This document shows, piece by piece, positions 26,572-36,056 of a stretch of DNA of 64,000 bases. Position 1 is the stretch's first letter. The number at the start of each line of letters is the position of its first letter. Origin of the DNA: Escherichia fergusonii ATCC 35469 (GTDB lineage: Bacteria; Pseudomonadota; Gammaproteobacteria; Enterobacterales; Enterobacteriaceae); NCBI RefSeq assembly GCF_000026225.1, contig NC_011740.1, positions 2,418,001 to 2,482,000 on the forward strand, read 5' to 3'. The notes beneath the pieces are model-generated. The model was not told where the DNA came from, ran no database searches, and saw only the letters and a list, made by a program, of their open reading frames with translations. Position numbers and translations under genes: made by a program.

Positions 26572-27737
26572 TATTTCCCCTCCACTGCGGCAACAACCTG
26601 CTGAGCTGCATCCGTCAGACCTTTTGCTGCAATAATATTCAGGCCGCTGTCAGCCAGTTTCTTCGCGCCGAGTTCGGCGTTGTTACCTTCCAGACGTACC
26701 ACGACCGGTACGTTAACACCCACTTCCGCTACCGCGCCGATGATACCGTCAGCGATCAGGTCGCAACGAACGATACCGCCGAAGATGTTAACCAGAACGG
26801 CTTTCACTTTGTCGTCAGAGAGGATGATTTTGAATGCTTCGGTTACACGTTCTTTGGTTGCGCCACCGCCAACGTCCAGGAAGTTAGCCGGTTCGCCGCC
26901 GTGCAGTTTAACGATGTCCATGGTGCCCATCGCCAGACCTGCGCCGTTAACCATACAACCGATGTTACCGTCCAGCGCAACGTAGTTCAGTTCCCACTGT
27001 GCAGCCTGTGCTTCACGTGGATCTTCCTGCGACTGGTCGCGCATTTCGCGCAGATCAGGCTGGCGGAACAGTGCGTTGCCATCAGCACCCAGTTTGCCGT
27101 CGAGGCAGATCAGATCGCCCTGTTTGGTAATAACCAGCGGGTTAATTTCGATAAGAGCAAGGTCGCGCTCAAGGAAAATGGTCGCCAGGCCCATGAAAAT
27201 TTTGGTGAACTGTTGAACCAGTTTACCTTCCAGGCCCAGTTTGAACGCCAGCTCGCGTCCCTGATACGGCATCGGGCCAGTCAGCGGATCAAGCGCAACT
27301 TTGTGGATCAGGTGCGGAGTTTCTTCCGCCACTTTTTCGATTTCCACGCCGCCTTCAGTGGAGGCCATAAAGACCACGCGACGGGAACTACGGTCTACAA
27401 CGGCACCAAGATACAGCTCTTTAGCGATATCGGTCGCTGCTTCAACCAGAATCTGGTTAACCGGTTGGCCATTAGCATCTGTTTGATACGTTACCAGACG
27501 CTTGCCCAGCCAGTTTTCTGCAAAAGCACGGATGTCTTCTTTGCTGTTTACAACTTTCACACCGCCCGCTTTACCGCGGCCACCAGCGTGAACCTGACAT
27601 TTCACTACCCACGGACCGGCACCGATTTTTGAAGCGGCTTCTTCTGCTTCGCGCGGAGTAGTACAGGCATAACCCACCGGTGCTGGTAAGCCATAGCGGG
27701 CAAACAGTTGTTTTGCCTGATATTCATGTAAGTTCAT
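26571..27737 (-). CDS. sucC: Succinyl-CoA synthetase beta subunit
   Basis: SucC is the ATP-grasp and succinate-binding subunit. The 388-residue product begins [20 protein letters not shown]. Its ATP-grasp core [15 protein letters not shown] lies near residues 45-60, and the C-terminal domain contains [13 protein letters not shown], which contacts SucD. It is separated from sucB by a 93-bp intergenic region and overlaps sucD. Confidence 0.97.
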
Positions 27738-27830
27738 GTGTTCTGTCCATCCTTCAGTAATCGTTATCTTTTAAACCGTAGACCGACACCCTATCCACGT
27801 CGGTCTACAGTGCAGGTGAAACTTAAACTA

Positions 27831-29048
27831 CTACACGTCCAGCAGCAGACGCGTCGGATCTTCCAGCAACTCTTTGATCGTTACCAGGAAGCCCACGGAC
27901 TCGCGACCATCGATCAGACGGTGATCGTAGGACAGCGCCAGGTACATCATCGGCAGGATCTCAACCTGACCATTCACTGCCATCGGACGATCTTTGATAG
28001 CGTGCATACCCAGAATTGCGCTCTGCGGCGGGTTGATGATAGGCGTAGACATCAGGGAACCGAACACACCACCGTTGGTGATGGTGAAGTTACCACCGGT
28101 CAGATCTTCAACCGTCAGCTTGCCGTCACGTCCTTTAACTGCCAGCTCTTTGATTTTCTTCTCGATGTCTGCCATGCCGAGGGTATCCACATCACGCAGA
28201 ACCGGCGTCACCAGGCCGCGCGGCGTAGAAACCGCCATGCTGACGTCGAAATAGTTGTGGTAAACCACATCATCGCCGTCGATAGAAGCATTCACTTCCG
28301 GGTAACGTTTCAGGGCTTCAACCACCGCTTTCACGTAGAAGGACATAAAGCCCAGACGGATGCCGTGACGTTTTTCAAACGCTTCACCATACTGCTTACG
28401 CAGATCCATAATCGGCTTCATGTTGACTTCGTTGAACGTGGTCAGCATGGCGGTAGAGTTTTTCGCTTCCAGCAGACGCTCTGCCACGCGCTTACGCAGG
28501 CGAGTCATCGGAACACGTTTTTCGCTACGTGCAGCCAGAGCCGGTTGCGCCGCCGTAGTAGCTGCTGCCGGTGCAGACTCTTTCGCCGGGGCTTTCGCCA
28601 GATGTTTTTCCACATCTTCACGGGTCAGACGACCACCTACACCGGTGCCTTTAATGGCGCTGGCATCAAGATTGTGTTCAGCCAGCAGGCGACGGATCGC
28701 CGGGCTTAACGCATCGTTATTTTGCTCTTCCAGAGACGCCTGCTGGCGTTGCGCCGGAGTGGACGCTTTCTCTTCAGATTTGGCGCTGGTTTCTTTACCC
28801 GCGCTGTTACCTTCACGCAGGCGACCAAGGATCTGACGAGACGTTACGGTTGTACCTTCATCTTCCAGAACCGCATCCAGAATGCCGTCTGCTGATGCCG
28901 GTACTTCCAGTACCACTTTGTCAGTTTCGATTTCTACCAGCACTTCATCACGTACAACTGCGTCGCCGGGTTTTTTATGCCAGGTTGCGACGGTGGCATC
29001 GGCTACGGATTCAGGCAGGTCAGGGACCAGAATATCTACGCTACTCAT
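27831..29048 (-). CDS. sucB: Dihydrolipoyl succinyltransferase (E2 of 2-oxoglutarate dehydrogenase)
   Basis: The 405-residue E2 protein has an N-terminal lipoyl domain (lipoyl Lys in EIETDKVVLEV, about residue 44). A linker and the peripheral subunit-binding domain (about 110-150, AIRRLLAEHNLDAS) come next. The catalytic acyltransferase domain ends with the conserved YDHRLIDGRESVGFL, whose His and Asp are catalytic. It forms the 24-mer core of the complex with SucA and Lpd. It lies 14 bp after sucA. Confidence 0.97.
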   Translation of the reverse strand: MSSVDILVPDLPESVADATVATWHKKPGDAVVRDEVLVEIETDKVVLEVPASADGILDAVLEDEGTTVTSRQILGRLREGNSAGKETSAKSEEKASTPAQRQQASLEEQNNDALSPAIRRLLAEHNLDASAIKGTGVGGRLTREDVEKHLAKAPAKESAPAAATTAAQPALAARSEKRVPMTRLRKRVAERLLEAKNSTAMLTTFNEVNMKPIMDLRKQYGEAFEKRHGIRLGFMSFYVKAVVEALKRYPEVNASIDGDDVVYHNYFDVSMAVSTPRGLVTPVLRDVDTLGMADIEKKIKELAVKGRDGKLTVEDLTGGNFTITNGGVFGSLMSTPIINPPQSAILGMHAIKDRPMAVNGQVEILPMMYLALSYDHRLIDGRESVGFLVTIKELLEDPTRLLLDV

Positions 29049-29062
29049 TGTGTATCCTTTAT

Positions 29063-31864
29063 TTATTCGACGTTCAGCGCGTCATTAACCAGATCTTGTT
29101 GCTGTTTCTGGTGAACGGACATATACCCTACCGCCGGAGAGGCGGAGGCCGGGCGGCCTGCATAACGCAGAGAAGCCCCAAACGGAATCACTTCACGGAA
29201 ATGATGCTGGCTGCAGTACCATGCGCCCTGGTTGAGCGGCTCTTCCTGGCACCAGACAAAATCCTTGACGTGAGCAAACTGCTGCAACACTTCCTGCATC
29301 GCTTTATGCGGGAACGGATAGAGTTGCTCGATACGGACGATGGCGACATCGTGTTGATTGTTCTTACGGCGTTGTTCCAGCAGGTCGTAATAAACCTTAC
29401 CAGAACACATCACTACGCGCTTCACGCCCTTCGGATCAAGCTCGTCGATTTCGCCAATGGCTGGCAGGAAGGTGCCGTTCGCCAGTTCTTCGAGGCTGGA
29501 AACCGCCAGCGGATGACGCAGCAGGGATTTCGGCGACATCACCACCAGCGGACGGCGCATCCCGCGCAGCGCCTGACGACGCAGCATGTGGTAAACCTGT
29601 GCCGGGGTAGACGGTACGCACACCTGCATGTTTTGCTCAGCGCAAAGTTGCAGATAACGTTCCAGACGCGCGGAGGAGTGCTCCGGCCCCTGCCCTTCGT
29701 AACCGTGCGGCAGCAACATCACCAGGCCACACATCCGACCCCATTTCTGTTCGCCAGAGGAGATGAACTGGTCGATAACCACCTGCGCACCGTTAGCGAA
29801 GTCACCAAACTGCGCTTCCCAGATAGTCAGCGTGCGCGGCTCTGCGGTGGCATAACCGTATTCAAACGCCAGCACTGCTTCTTCAGACAGTACGGAGTCC
29901 CAGACGCGGAACGCGCCCTGACCATTATGGATATGTTGCAGCGGCGTGTAAGTAGAACCGTTGGACTGGTTGTGGATCACCGCATGACGATGGAAGAAGG
30001 TACCGCGACCGGAGTCTTCACCCGACAGGCGGACCGGAATGCCTTCATCAACCAGAGTGGCGTAAGCGAGGTTTTCCGCGCCGCCCCAGTCGAACAGTTT
30101 CTCACCGGCAGCCATTGCCTGGCGATCGCCATAAATTTTGGCAACGCGAGACTGCATTTCAACCGCTTCCGGCACCGTACTGATACGTTTAGCCAGTTCC
30201 TGCAGGCGCTTCATCTCAACTTTGTTCGGGTACTCTTCGTCCCATTCGTGGTTGAGGTACGGCGACCAGGTGAAAGAGTGCATGTTCATCGGACGCCACT
30301 CTGCTACCACGCAATCGCCAGCATCCAGCGCATCGCGGTACAGGTTAACCATCTCGGTGGCATCTTCCAGCGTCGCGACTTTTTCCTGCTCCAGCTTGTC
30401 AGCGTAGATTTTGCGCGGCGTCGGATGTTTTTTGATTTTCTGATACATCAGCGGCTGAGTTGCACTCGGCTCGTCGGCTTCGTTGTGGCCGTGACGGCGG
30501 TAGCACACCAGGTCGATGAAGACATCACGTTTAAAGGTGTTACGGAAATCGAGCGCCAGACGGGTCACAAAGGCAACGGCTTCCGGATCATCCGCATTAA
30601 CGTGGAAAATCGGTGCCTGTACCATCTTGCCGATATCAGTACAGTACGGCGTAGAACGGGCATCCAGCGGGTTAGAGGTGGTGAAGCCAACCTGGTTGTT
30701 GATAACGATACGTACCGTACCGCCAACTTCATAACCACGCGCTTTCGACATGTTCAGGGTTTCCTGAACCACGCCCTGCCCGGTCACTGCGGCGTCACCG
30801 TGGATGGTGATTGGCAGCACTTTGTTGCTGCTCGGCTCGTCGAGTCTGTCCAGACGGGCACGAACAGAACCGATAACTACCGGGCTTACAATCTCAAGGT
30901 GAGACGGGTTAAACGCCAGCGCCAGGTGAACCAGGCCGCCATCGGTCTGGAAGTCAGACGAGAAGCCCATGTGGTATTTCACGTCGCCCGTGCCGAGGTG
31001 TTCTTTATGTTTGCCGGCAAATTCGTCGAACAAGTCTTGCGGTTTTTTACCCAGCACGTTAACCAGCACGTTCAGACGACCACGGTGCGCCATCCCAAGA
31101 ACCACTTCACGGGTGCCGCTGTTGCCAGCATGGCGGATCATCTCTTTAAGCATCGGGATTAACGCGTCACCGCCTTCCAGCGAGAAGCGTTTTGCGCCAG
31201 GGAATTTTGCGCCGAGGTAACGTTCAAGGCCTTCAGCGGCGGTCAGTTCGCTTAAGAAGCGTTTTTTCTCTTCGCTATTGAAAGTCGCGCGACCAGACTC
31301 GATACGCTGTTGGATCCAGCGTTTTTCTTCGGTGCTGGTAATGTGCATGTACTCGGCACCAATCGGGCCGCAGTAGGTTTGCTTGAGGGCTTCCAGCAGC
31401 TCGCCGAGTTTCATGGTTTCTTTGCCGCTGGCAAATGAACCGACGTTGAAGGTCTCCTGGAAGTCTGCTTCGGTCAGATCGTGGAAAGACGGATCCAGAT
31501 CGGCCACTTTCTCTTGCTGCCACAGCCCCAGCGGATCGAGATTCGCATGCTGGTGACCGCGGAAGCGGTATGCGTTAATGAGCTGCAGGACTTTAACCTG
31601 CTTCACATTGGTGTCAGGGTCGGAGATCGTTGAAGAGTAACGTGAAGCGTCTTTCGCCAGGCGGCGGAAATATTCACGCGTTTGAGAGTGGAATTGATCC
31701 GGTTTGACTCCCGTACCAGGTAACTGCTGGAACGTCGAACGCCAGTTAGCGTCAACCGAGTCAGGATCGGTTAAGAAGTCTTCATAGAGCTGTTCTATCC
31801 AGCTCTGGTTTGCGCCAGAGAGGTAAGAAGAGTCCAACCAGGCTTTCAAAGCGCTGTTCTGCAT
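29063..31864 (-). CDS. sucA: 2-Oxoglutarate dehydrogenase E1 component
   Basis: SucA is the thiamine-diphosphate decarboxylase of the 2-oxoglutarate dehydrogenase complex. The 933-residue product shows an N-terminal E2-binding helix (MQNSALKAWLDSSYLSGANQ), the thiamine-binding GDAAVTGQGVVQETLNMSK region and the conserved YRRHGHNEADEP. I noted only one difference from K-12 in what I could recall (QQEKV for QQDKV). Long antisense ORFs over this gene are by-products of its codon usage. Confidence 0.98.
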   Translation of the reverse strand: MQNSALKAWLDSSYLSGANQSWIEQLYEDFLTDPDSVDANWRSTFQQLPGTGVKPDQFHSQTREYFRRLAKDASRYSSTISDPDTNVKQVKVLQLINAYRFRGHQHANLDPLGLWQQEKVADLDPSFHDLTEADFQETFNVGSFASGKETMKLGELLEALKQTYCGPIGAEYMHITSTEEKRWIQQRIESGRATFNSEEKKRFLSELTAAEGLERYLGAKFPGAKRFSLEGGDALIPMLKEMIRHAGNSGTREVVLGMAHRGRLNVLVNVLGKKPQDLFDEFAGKHKEHLGTGDVKYHMGFSSDFQTDGGLVHLALAFNPSHLEIVSPVVIGSVRARLDRLDEPSSNKVLPITIHGDAAVTGQGVVQETLNMSKARGYEVGGTVRIVINNQVGFTTSNPLDARSTPYCTDIGKMVQAPIFHVNADDPEAVAFVTRLALDFRNTFKRDVFIDLVCYRRHGHNEADEPSATQPLMYQKIKKHPTPRKIYADKLEQEKVATLEDATEMVNLYRDALDAGDCVVAEWRPMNMHSFTWSPYLNHEWDEEYPNKVEMKRLQELAKRISTVPEAVEMQSRVAKIYGDRQAMAAGEKLFDWGGAENLAYATLVDEGIPVRLSGEDSGRGTFFHRHAVIHNQSNGSTYTPLQHIHNGQGAFRVWDSVLSEEAVLAFEYGYATAEPRTLTIWEAQFGDFANGAQVVIDQFISSGEQKWGRMCGLVMLLPHGYEGQGPEHSSARLERYLQLCAEQNMQVCVPSTPAQVYHMLRRQALRGMRRPLVVMSPKSLLRHPLAVSSLEELANGTFLPAIGEIDELDPKGVKRVVMCSGKVYYDLLEQRRKNNQHDVAIVRIEQLYPFPHKAMQEVLQQFAHVKDFVWCQEEPLNQGAWYCSQHHFREVIPFGASLRYAGRPASASPAVGYMSVHQKQQQDLVNDALNVE

Positions 31865-32043
31865 CGTGATCCCTTAAGCATCTTTTTTATGCTTACTTCG
31901 CCGTGGATACTACCACGCACAGTGATGTGCGTGCCGGGGTTCACTTGCGAGCTCTTGTCTACGTAGTGGCTCGCGAAGGAACCTTTAAAAACTGTCTTAG
32001 TGTCAGGGGCAGTTTTTAAAGATTTCCTGCAATTCTTTTGCAG

Positions 32044-32112
32044 GCCGGATAAGGCGTTCACGCCGCATCCGGCCCTGGTTGCCTGATGCGACGCTTGCGC
32101 GTCTTATCAGGC
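32044..32112. repeat. Pair of REP units (BIME) between sdhB and sucA
   Basis: Two palindromes are visible: GCCGGATAAGGCGTTCACGC with its partner ending CGCATCCGGC (32044-32073), and GCCTGATGCGACGC ... GCGTCTTATCAGGC (32081-32112). They are a bacterial interspersed mosaic element inside the sdh-suc operon. The rest of the 255-bp gap (31865-32119) should contain the internal suc promoter. A 71-codon ORF over this gap is not credible. Confidence 0.85.
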
Positions 32113-32119
32113 CTGGAAT

Positions 32120-32836
32120 TTATGCATTACGTTGCAACAACATCGACTTGATATGGCCGATAGCGCGCGTCGGGTTCAGCCCTTTCGGACATACACTGAC
32201 GCAGTTCATGATGCTGTGACAGCGGAATACACTGAATGCATCGCTCAAACCGTCGAGGCGGCTGTCAGTCTCGGTATCACGGCTATCGATCAGGAAACGA
32301 TATGCCGCTAACAAGCCTGCCGGGCCGATAAACTTATCGGGATTCCACCAGAAAGACGGACAAGAGGTTGAACAACATGCGCAGAGAATGCATTCATACA
32401 GCCCGTCGAGTTTTTCGCGCTGCTCTGGCATCTGTAAATGCTCGCGAGCTGGCGGATTTTGTCCATTATTCAACAGGTAAGGCTTAATTTTCTCATATTG
32501 CGCATAGAATTGTCCCATGTCTACCACCAAATCGCGGATCACCGGTAAACCTGGCAGCGGGCGAATCACAATCTTCTTGCCCGGCTGGTTGAGTGCCGAA
32601 ATCGGGGTAATACAGGCCAGACCATTCTTACCGTTCATGTTCAGACCGTCGGAACCGCACACACCTTCACGGCAGGAACGACGGAACGACAGGCTGGGAT
32701 CTTTCTCTTTCAACTGGATAAGCGCATCCAGCAGCATCATGTCGCGACCTTCTTCCGCTTCCAGGGTGTAATCCTGCATACGCGGAGCATCATCAACATC
32801 CGGGTTATAGCGATAAATTGAAAACTCGAGTCTCAT
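32120..32836 (-). CDS. sdhB: Succinate dehydrogenase iron-sulfur subunit
   Basis: SdhB carries electrons from SdhA flavin to the quinone site. The 238-residue product has the plant-type 2Fe-2S cluster cysteines in CREGVCGSDGLNMNG, and the two C-terminal ferredoxin motifs ILCACCSTSCPS and CHSIMNCVSVCPKG for the 4Fe-4S and 3Fe-4S clusters. It follows sdhA by 15 bp and ends just before the BIME. Confidence 0.98.
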   Translation of the reverse strand: MRLEFSIYRYNPDVDDAPRMQDYTLEAEEGRDMMLLDALIQLKEKDPSLSFRRSCREGVCGSDGLNMNGKNGLACITPISALNQPGKKIVIRPLPGLPVIRDLVVDMGQFYAQYEKIKPYLLNNGQNPPAREHLQMPEQREKLDGLYECILCACCSTSCPSFWWNPDKFIGPAGLLAAYRFLIDSRDTETDSRLDGLSDAFSVFRCHSIMNCVSVCPKGLNPTRAIGHIKSMLLQRNA

Positions 32837-32851
32837 TTTCCTGTCTCCGCA

Positions 32852-34618
32852 TTAGTAAGTACGAATCTTCGGCGGGAATGCCGGGCGCAGTTTCGGTTCC
32901 ATATTGACGCTTCGACGCGTCATGGATTCCGACTCTGGCAGATACAGGGAGTGGCACAGCCAGTTTTCATCATCACGATCCGGGAAGTCGAAGCGGCTAT
33001 GCGCGCCACGGCTTTCGGTACGGAAGTTGGCAGAAACAGCCGTTGCATACGCCGTTTCCATCAGGTTATCCAGTTCCAGGCATTCAACGCGCTGGGTGTT
33101 GAACTCGCTGGAAGTGTCATCCAGACGGGCATTTTTCAAACGCTCGCGGATCACTTTCAACTGCTCAAGCCCTTTTGCCATCGCATCACCTTCACGGAAG
33201 ACCGAGAAGTTATGCTGCATACATTCTTGCAGTGCTTTACGAATCGCCACCGGATCTTCACCATTACGGTTGTTGTTCCAGCGATTCAGACGCTCCAGAG
33301 ACGCTTCAACATCAGACTCGCTGGCATCGCGCAGTGCGCCCTGCTCGGCAATAGACTCTTGCAGATGCAGGCCCGCTGCGCGACCAAAGACCACCAGGTC
33401 CAGCAGCGAGTTGCCGCCAAGACGGTTAGCGCCGTGTACCGATACACAAGCGATTTCACCTACCGCGAACAGCCCCGGAACAACCACATCTTCGCCTTTC
33501 TCGTTCACCGTCAGCGCCTGACCGGTCACTTTGGTCGGAATACCGCCCATCATGTAGTGACAGGTTGGGATAACCGGAATCGGCTCTTTCACCGGATCGA
33601 CGTGTGCGAAGGTACGGGAGAGTTCAAGGATACCCGGCAGACGGGATTCGAGAACTTCTTTACCCAGGTGATCGAGTTTCAGTTTTGCATGTGGCCCCCA
33701 CGGACCATCACAGCCGCGACCTTCACGGATTTCGATCATGATGGAACGCGCCACCACGTCACGGCCCGCCAGGTCTTTGGCGTTCGGCGCATAACGCTCC
33801 ATAAAGCGTTCGCCATGTTTGTTCAGCAGATAACCGCCTTCACCACGGCAACCTTCGGTGACCAGTACGCCCGCACCTGCTATACCGGTCGGGTGGAACT
33901 GCCACATTTCCATATCCTGCACAGGTACACCTGCACGGATAGCCATGCCGACGCCGTCGCCGGTGTTAATGTGCGCGTTGGTGGTGGACTGATAAATACG
34001 CCCTGCCCCGCCGGTTGCCAGCACAGTCGCACGGGCTTTGAAGTAAACCACTTCACCGGTTTCGATGCACAGTGCGGTACAACCAACTACCGCGCCATCC
34101 TGGTTCTTCACCAGATCCAGCGCATACCACTCGGAGAAAATGGTGGTGTGGTTTTTCAGGTTCTGCTGATAAAGCGTGTGCAACAGTGCGTGACCGGTAC
34201 GGTCAGCTGCCGCAGCAGTACGTGCCGCCTGCTCGCCGCCGAAGTTTTTCGACTGGCCACCAAACGGACGTTGATAGATACGACCATCATCAAGGCGCGA
34301 GAACGGCAGGCCCATGTGTTCCAGTTCCAGAATCGCTTCCGGCCCGGTTTTACACATATATTCAATCGCGTCCTGGTCACCGATATAGTCCGAACCTTTT
34401 ACGGTGTCGTACATATGCCATTCCCAGTTATCTTCATGGGTATTACCCAGCGCAACAGTAATGCCGCCTTGCGCAGAAACGGTATGGGAACGGGTCGGGA
34501 AGACTTTGGAGAGCAGCGCACAGGTTTGGCCGCTCTGGGAAATTTGCAGCGCCGCGCGCATACCTGCGCCACCGGCACCAATCACAACTGCATCAAATTC
34601 TCTGACTGGCAATTTCAT
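32852..34618 (-). CDS. sdhA: Succinate dehydrogenase flavoprotein subunit
   Basis: SdhA oxidises succinate to fumarate with covalently bound FAD. The 588-residue product shows the Rossmann motif VIGAGGAGMRAALQ and the flavin-attachment His in FPTRSHTVSAQGG (His45). It also has the substrate region HPTGIAGAGVLVTEGCRGEGG with its catalytic Arg, and TCHYMMGGIPT. I chose ATG 34618 ([11 protein letters not shown]), giving the family length and a one-base overlap with the sdhD stop. Confidence 0.98.
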   Translation of the reverse strand: MKLPVREFDAVVIGAGGAGMRAALQISQSGQTCALLSKVFPTRSHTVSAQGGITVALGNTHEDNWEWHMYDTVKGSDYIGDQDAIEYMCKTGPEAILELEHMGLPFSRLDDGRIYQRPFGGQSKNFGGEQAARTAAAADRTGHALLHTLYQQNLKNHTTIFSEWYALDLVKNQDGAVVGCTALCIETGEVVYFKARATVLATGGAGRIYQSTTNAHINTGDGVGMAIRAGVPVQDMEMWQFHPTGIAGAGVLVTEGCRGEGGYLLNKHGERFMERYAPNAKDLAGRDVVARSIMIEIREGRGCDGPWGPHAKLKLDHLGKEVLESRLPGILELSRTFAHVDPVKEPIPVIPTCHYMMGGIPTKVTGQALTVNEKGEDVVVPGLFAVGEIACVSVHGANRLGGNSLLDLVVFGRAAGLHLQESIAEQGALRDASESDVEASLERLNRWNNNRNGEDPVAIRKALQECMQHNFSVFREGDAMAKGLEQLKVIRERLKNARLDDTSSEFNTQRVECLELDNLMETAYATAVSANFRTESRGAHSRFDFPDRDDENWLCHSLYLPESESMTRRSVNMEPKLRPAFPPKIRTY

Positions 34619-34965
34619 CACACACCCCACACCACAACGAATCCATAAATCACGTAAACCACCAGTGCAACGACAATCACCAGTTGCAGCATCAGGCGCA
34701 AGGCCAGCGGTTTAACGTAGTCGGTCAACACCTGCCACATGCCGATCCAGGCATGGATCAAGATAGAAAACAGCGCCAGCAGGGTGAACACTTTGGTGAA
34801 CGCAGAGGCGAAGAAACCAATCCAGACTTCATATGTCAGCTCGCCACTGGTAGCGAAAAAACCGACCATATAAATGATGTAAAGCGTCAGGACGATAGCG
34901 GTAGCGCGAACGAGGATGAAATCATGTACGCCATTGCGTCCTAATGCGGAGGCGTTGCTTACCAT
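34618..34965 (-). CDS. sdhD: Succinate dehydrogenase membrane anchor SdhD
   Basis: This 115-residue, three-helix anchor binds haem b556 and ubiquinone with SdhC. It contains the conserved [14 protein letters not shown] segment (haem His71 family position, with Tyr83 for quinone). It overlaps sdhC by 7 bp and sdhA by one base. The sequence appears identical to K-12. Confidence 0.97.
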
Positions 34966-35348
34966 ACGAGGACTCCTGCGAGAAGTGAAAGCACGACAGT
35001 AATAACAAAGGAGATTTTGGCGGAGCGTTTACCCGCTTCGAATGTTTCTTCCAGATAGCCAAAATCCATCATCATGTGGCGAATACCTACGACGACGTGA
35101 TATGCCAGAGCGGTAAGAATGCCCCACATGATAAATTTGACGAAGAAGCTGCCCATAATCGCGGAAGCTTGCTCGAAACCTTCAGGGGAAGAGAGGCTGG
35201 TACCCAGAAGCCACAGCAGGATGCCCACTGCAACAAAGGTGATCACACCGGAAACGCGATGGAGAATGGACGCTATCGCCGTGACGGGGAACCGGATGGT
35301 CTGTAGGTCCAGATTAACAGGTCTTTGTTTTTTCACATTTCTTATCAT
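34959..35348 (-). CDS. sdhC: Succinate dehydrogenase cytochrome b556 subunit SdhC
   Basis: SdhC is the 129-residue membrane anchor and first gene of sdhCDAB-sucABCD. It has three membrane helices and the conserved SILHRVSGV (quinone-site Ser27, Arg31) and [13 protein letters not shown] (haem His84) motifs. I used ATG 35348 ([11 protein letters not shown]). The upstream ATG at 35363 adds five residues without improving the match. It is divergent from gltA with about 700 bp of control DNA between. Confidence 0.96.
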
Positions 35349-35643
35349 GAATAACGCCCACATGCTGTTCTTATTATTCCCTTTGGACTACAGGCACAGA
35401 TGTTAATGTTCTGTTACCAGGAGACATTGGGATTTCCTTTCTCCGGTCTGCTTGCGGGTCAGACAGCGTCCTTATCTATAACCACGAGTCATATAAAACA
35501 CTGCTTCCAGATGTTAAAACGACACGCCAAAACGCTGGGTGGCTCGGGATTGCAGGGGATTCCGAAGACCTGGCGGCAGTATAGGACTTTCACAAAATCA
35601 TTACAATTAACCTACATATAGTTTGTGATGTTTTATCCCGAAC

Positions 35644-35659
35644 AGTGATCCGGGTCACG
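35644..35659. promoter_or_regulatory. CRP-like binding site in the sdh/gltA region
   Basis: AGTGA-TCCGGG-TCACG is a near-consensus CRP palindrome (TGTGA-N6-TCACA). It lies about 300 bp upstream of sdhC, and sdh transcription is known to be activated by cAMP-CRP. Assignment rests on sequence and context only. Confidence 0.5.
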
Positions 35660-35693
35660 ATAACAACATTTTTTTAATTTTTAACCATTGGAT

Positions 35694-35722
35694 TTGACAT
35701 TCATTCAACAAAATTGTTACAA
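35694..35722 (+). promoter_or_regulatory. Candidate gltA-directed promoter
   Basis: A perfect -35 hexamer TTGACA (35694-35699) is followed after 17 bases by a weak -10 TTACAA (35717-35722). It is about 330 bp upstream of gltA and 22 bp upstream of the small ORF at 35745. K-12 gltA has a distal promoter in this area, so this is plausible but not certain. Confidence 0.4.
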
Positions 35723-35744
35723 ACATCACCAGAAAAAGCATACA

Positions 35745-35855
35745 ATGCGTAAAAGTTATGAAGTGTTAATTACTGTTGAAGTTTCGTTATGTAACGGTGA
35801 GAAAGTATTGACCGATTCATTCAGTAAAGTTATTAGTGATAGTCAGGTTAAATAA
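35745..35855 (+). CDS. Possible 36-residue leader ORF upstream of gltA
   Basis: The ORF encodes MRKSYEVLITVEVSLCNGEK and continues KVLTDSFSKVISDSQVK to a TAA stop. It lies in the gltA 5' region, on the same strand and below the candidate promoter. The ribosome site is weak (agaaaaag upstream). I have an uncertain memory of similarly patterned short enterobacterial ORFs (MRKSYEV...LCN...VLT.SF..VIS). Treat it as a candidate small protein or leader peptide; it could equally be chance, given its size. Confidence 0.35.
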   Translation: MRKSYEVLITVEVSLCNGEKVLTDSFSKVISDSQVK

Positions 35856-36056
35856 TACGGATTGCTAAGTTCTTGATTTGCTATTTAATCGCCATTAATT
35901 AACTGTTTTACCTGCAAGCGCCCATAGCTCTGTACCCTGGTCATCCACTCTGCCACAGAGCGGCGAGCCAAATAACAAAGGGGTGACAGTTATTGATGTA
36001 CGAAGCAAGTGTGAGTTCCGGCAGTCTTAAGCAATAAGGCGCTAAGGAGACCGTAA

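Larger units (their letters stand above)
35349..36056. promoter_or_regulatory. sdhC/gltA divergent control region
   Basis: About 700 bp separate the start codons of sdhC and gltA. In K-12 this region integrates CRP activation, ArcA and Fur/RyhB-linked control of both units. Visible elements are a CRP-like palindrome at 35644-35659, a gltA-directed promoter candidate at 35694-35722 and a 36-codon ORF at 35745-35855. An ORF at 35400-35621 overlaps the sdh promoter side and looks spurious. The gltA ribosome site ctaaggaga lies just before 36057. Confidence 0.7.

Noticed and set aside
28850..31162. 770-codon open frame antisense to sucA
   Set aside because: It mirrors the strongly biased codon usage of sucA, has no domain I recognise and no plausible start region; sucA is certain.
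31846..32061. 71-codon ORF between sucA and sdhB on the minus strand
   Set aside because: Covers the suc promoter area and runs into a REP unit; no conserved features seen.
32951..34648. 565-codon open frame antisense to sdhA
   Set aside because: Shadow of sdhA; composition rich in His, Arg, Thr and Phe, as expected for reverse-complement reading.
35400..35621. 73-codon ORF in the sdhC upstream region
   Set aside because: Overlaps the sdh promoter side, has poor composition and no ribosome site.
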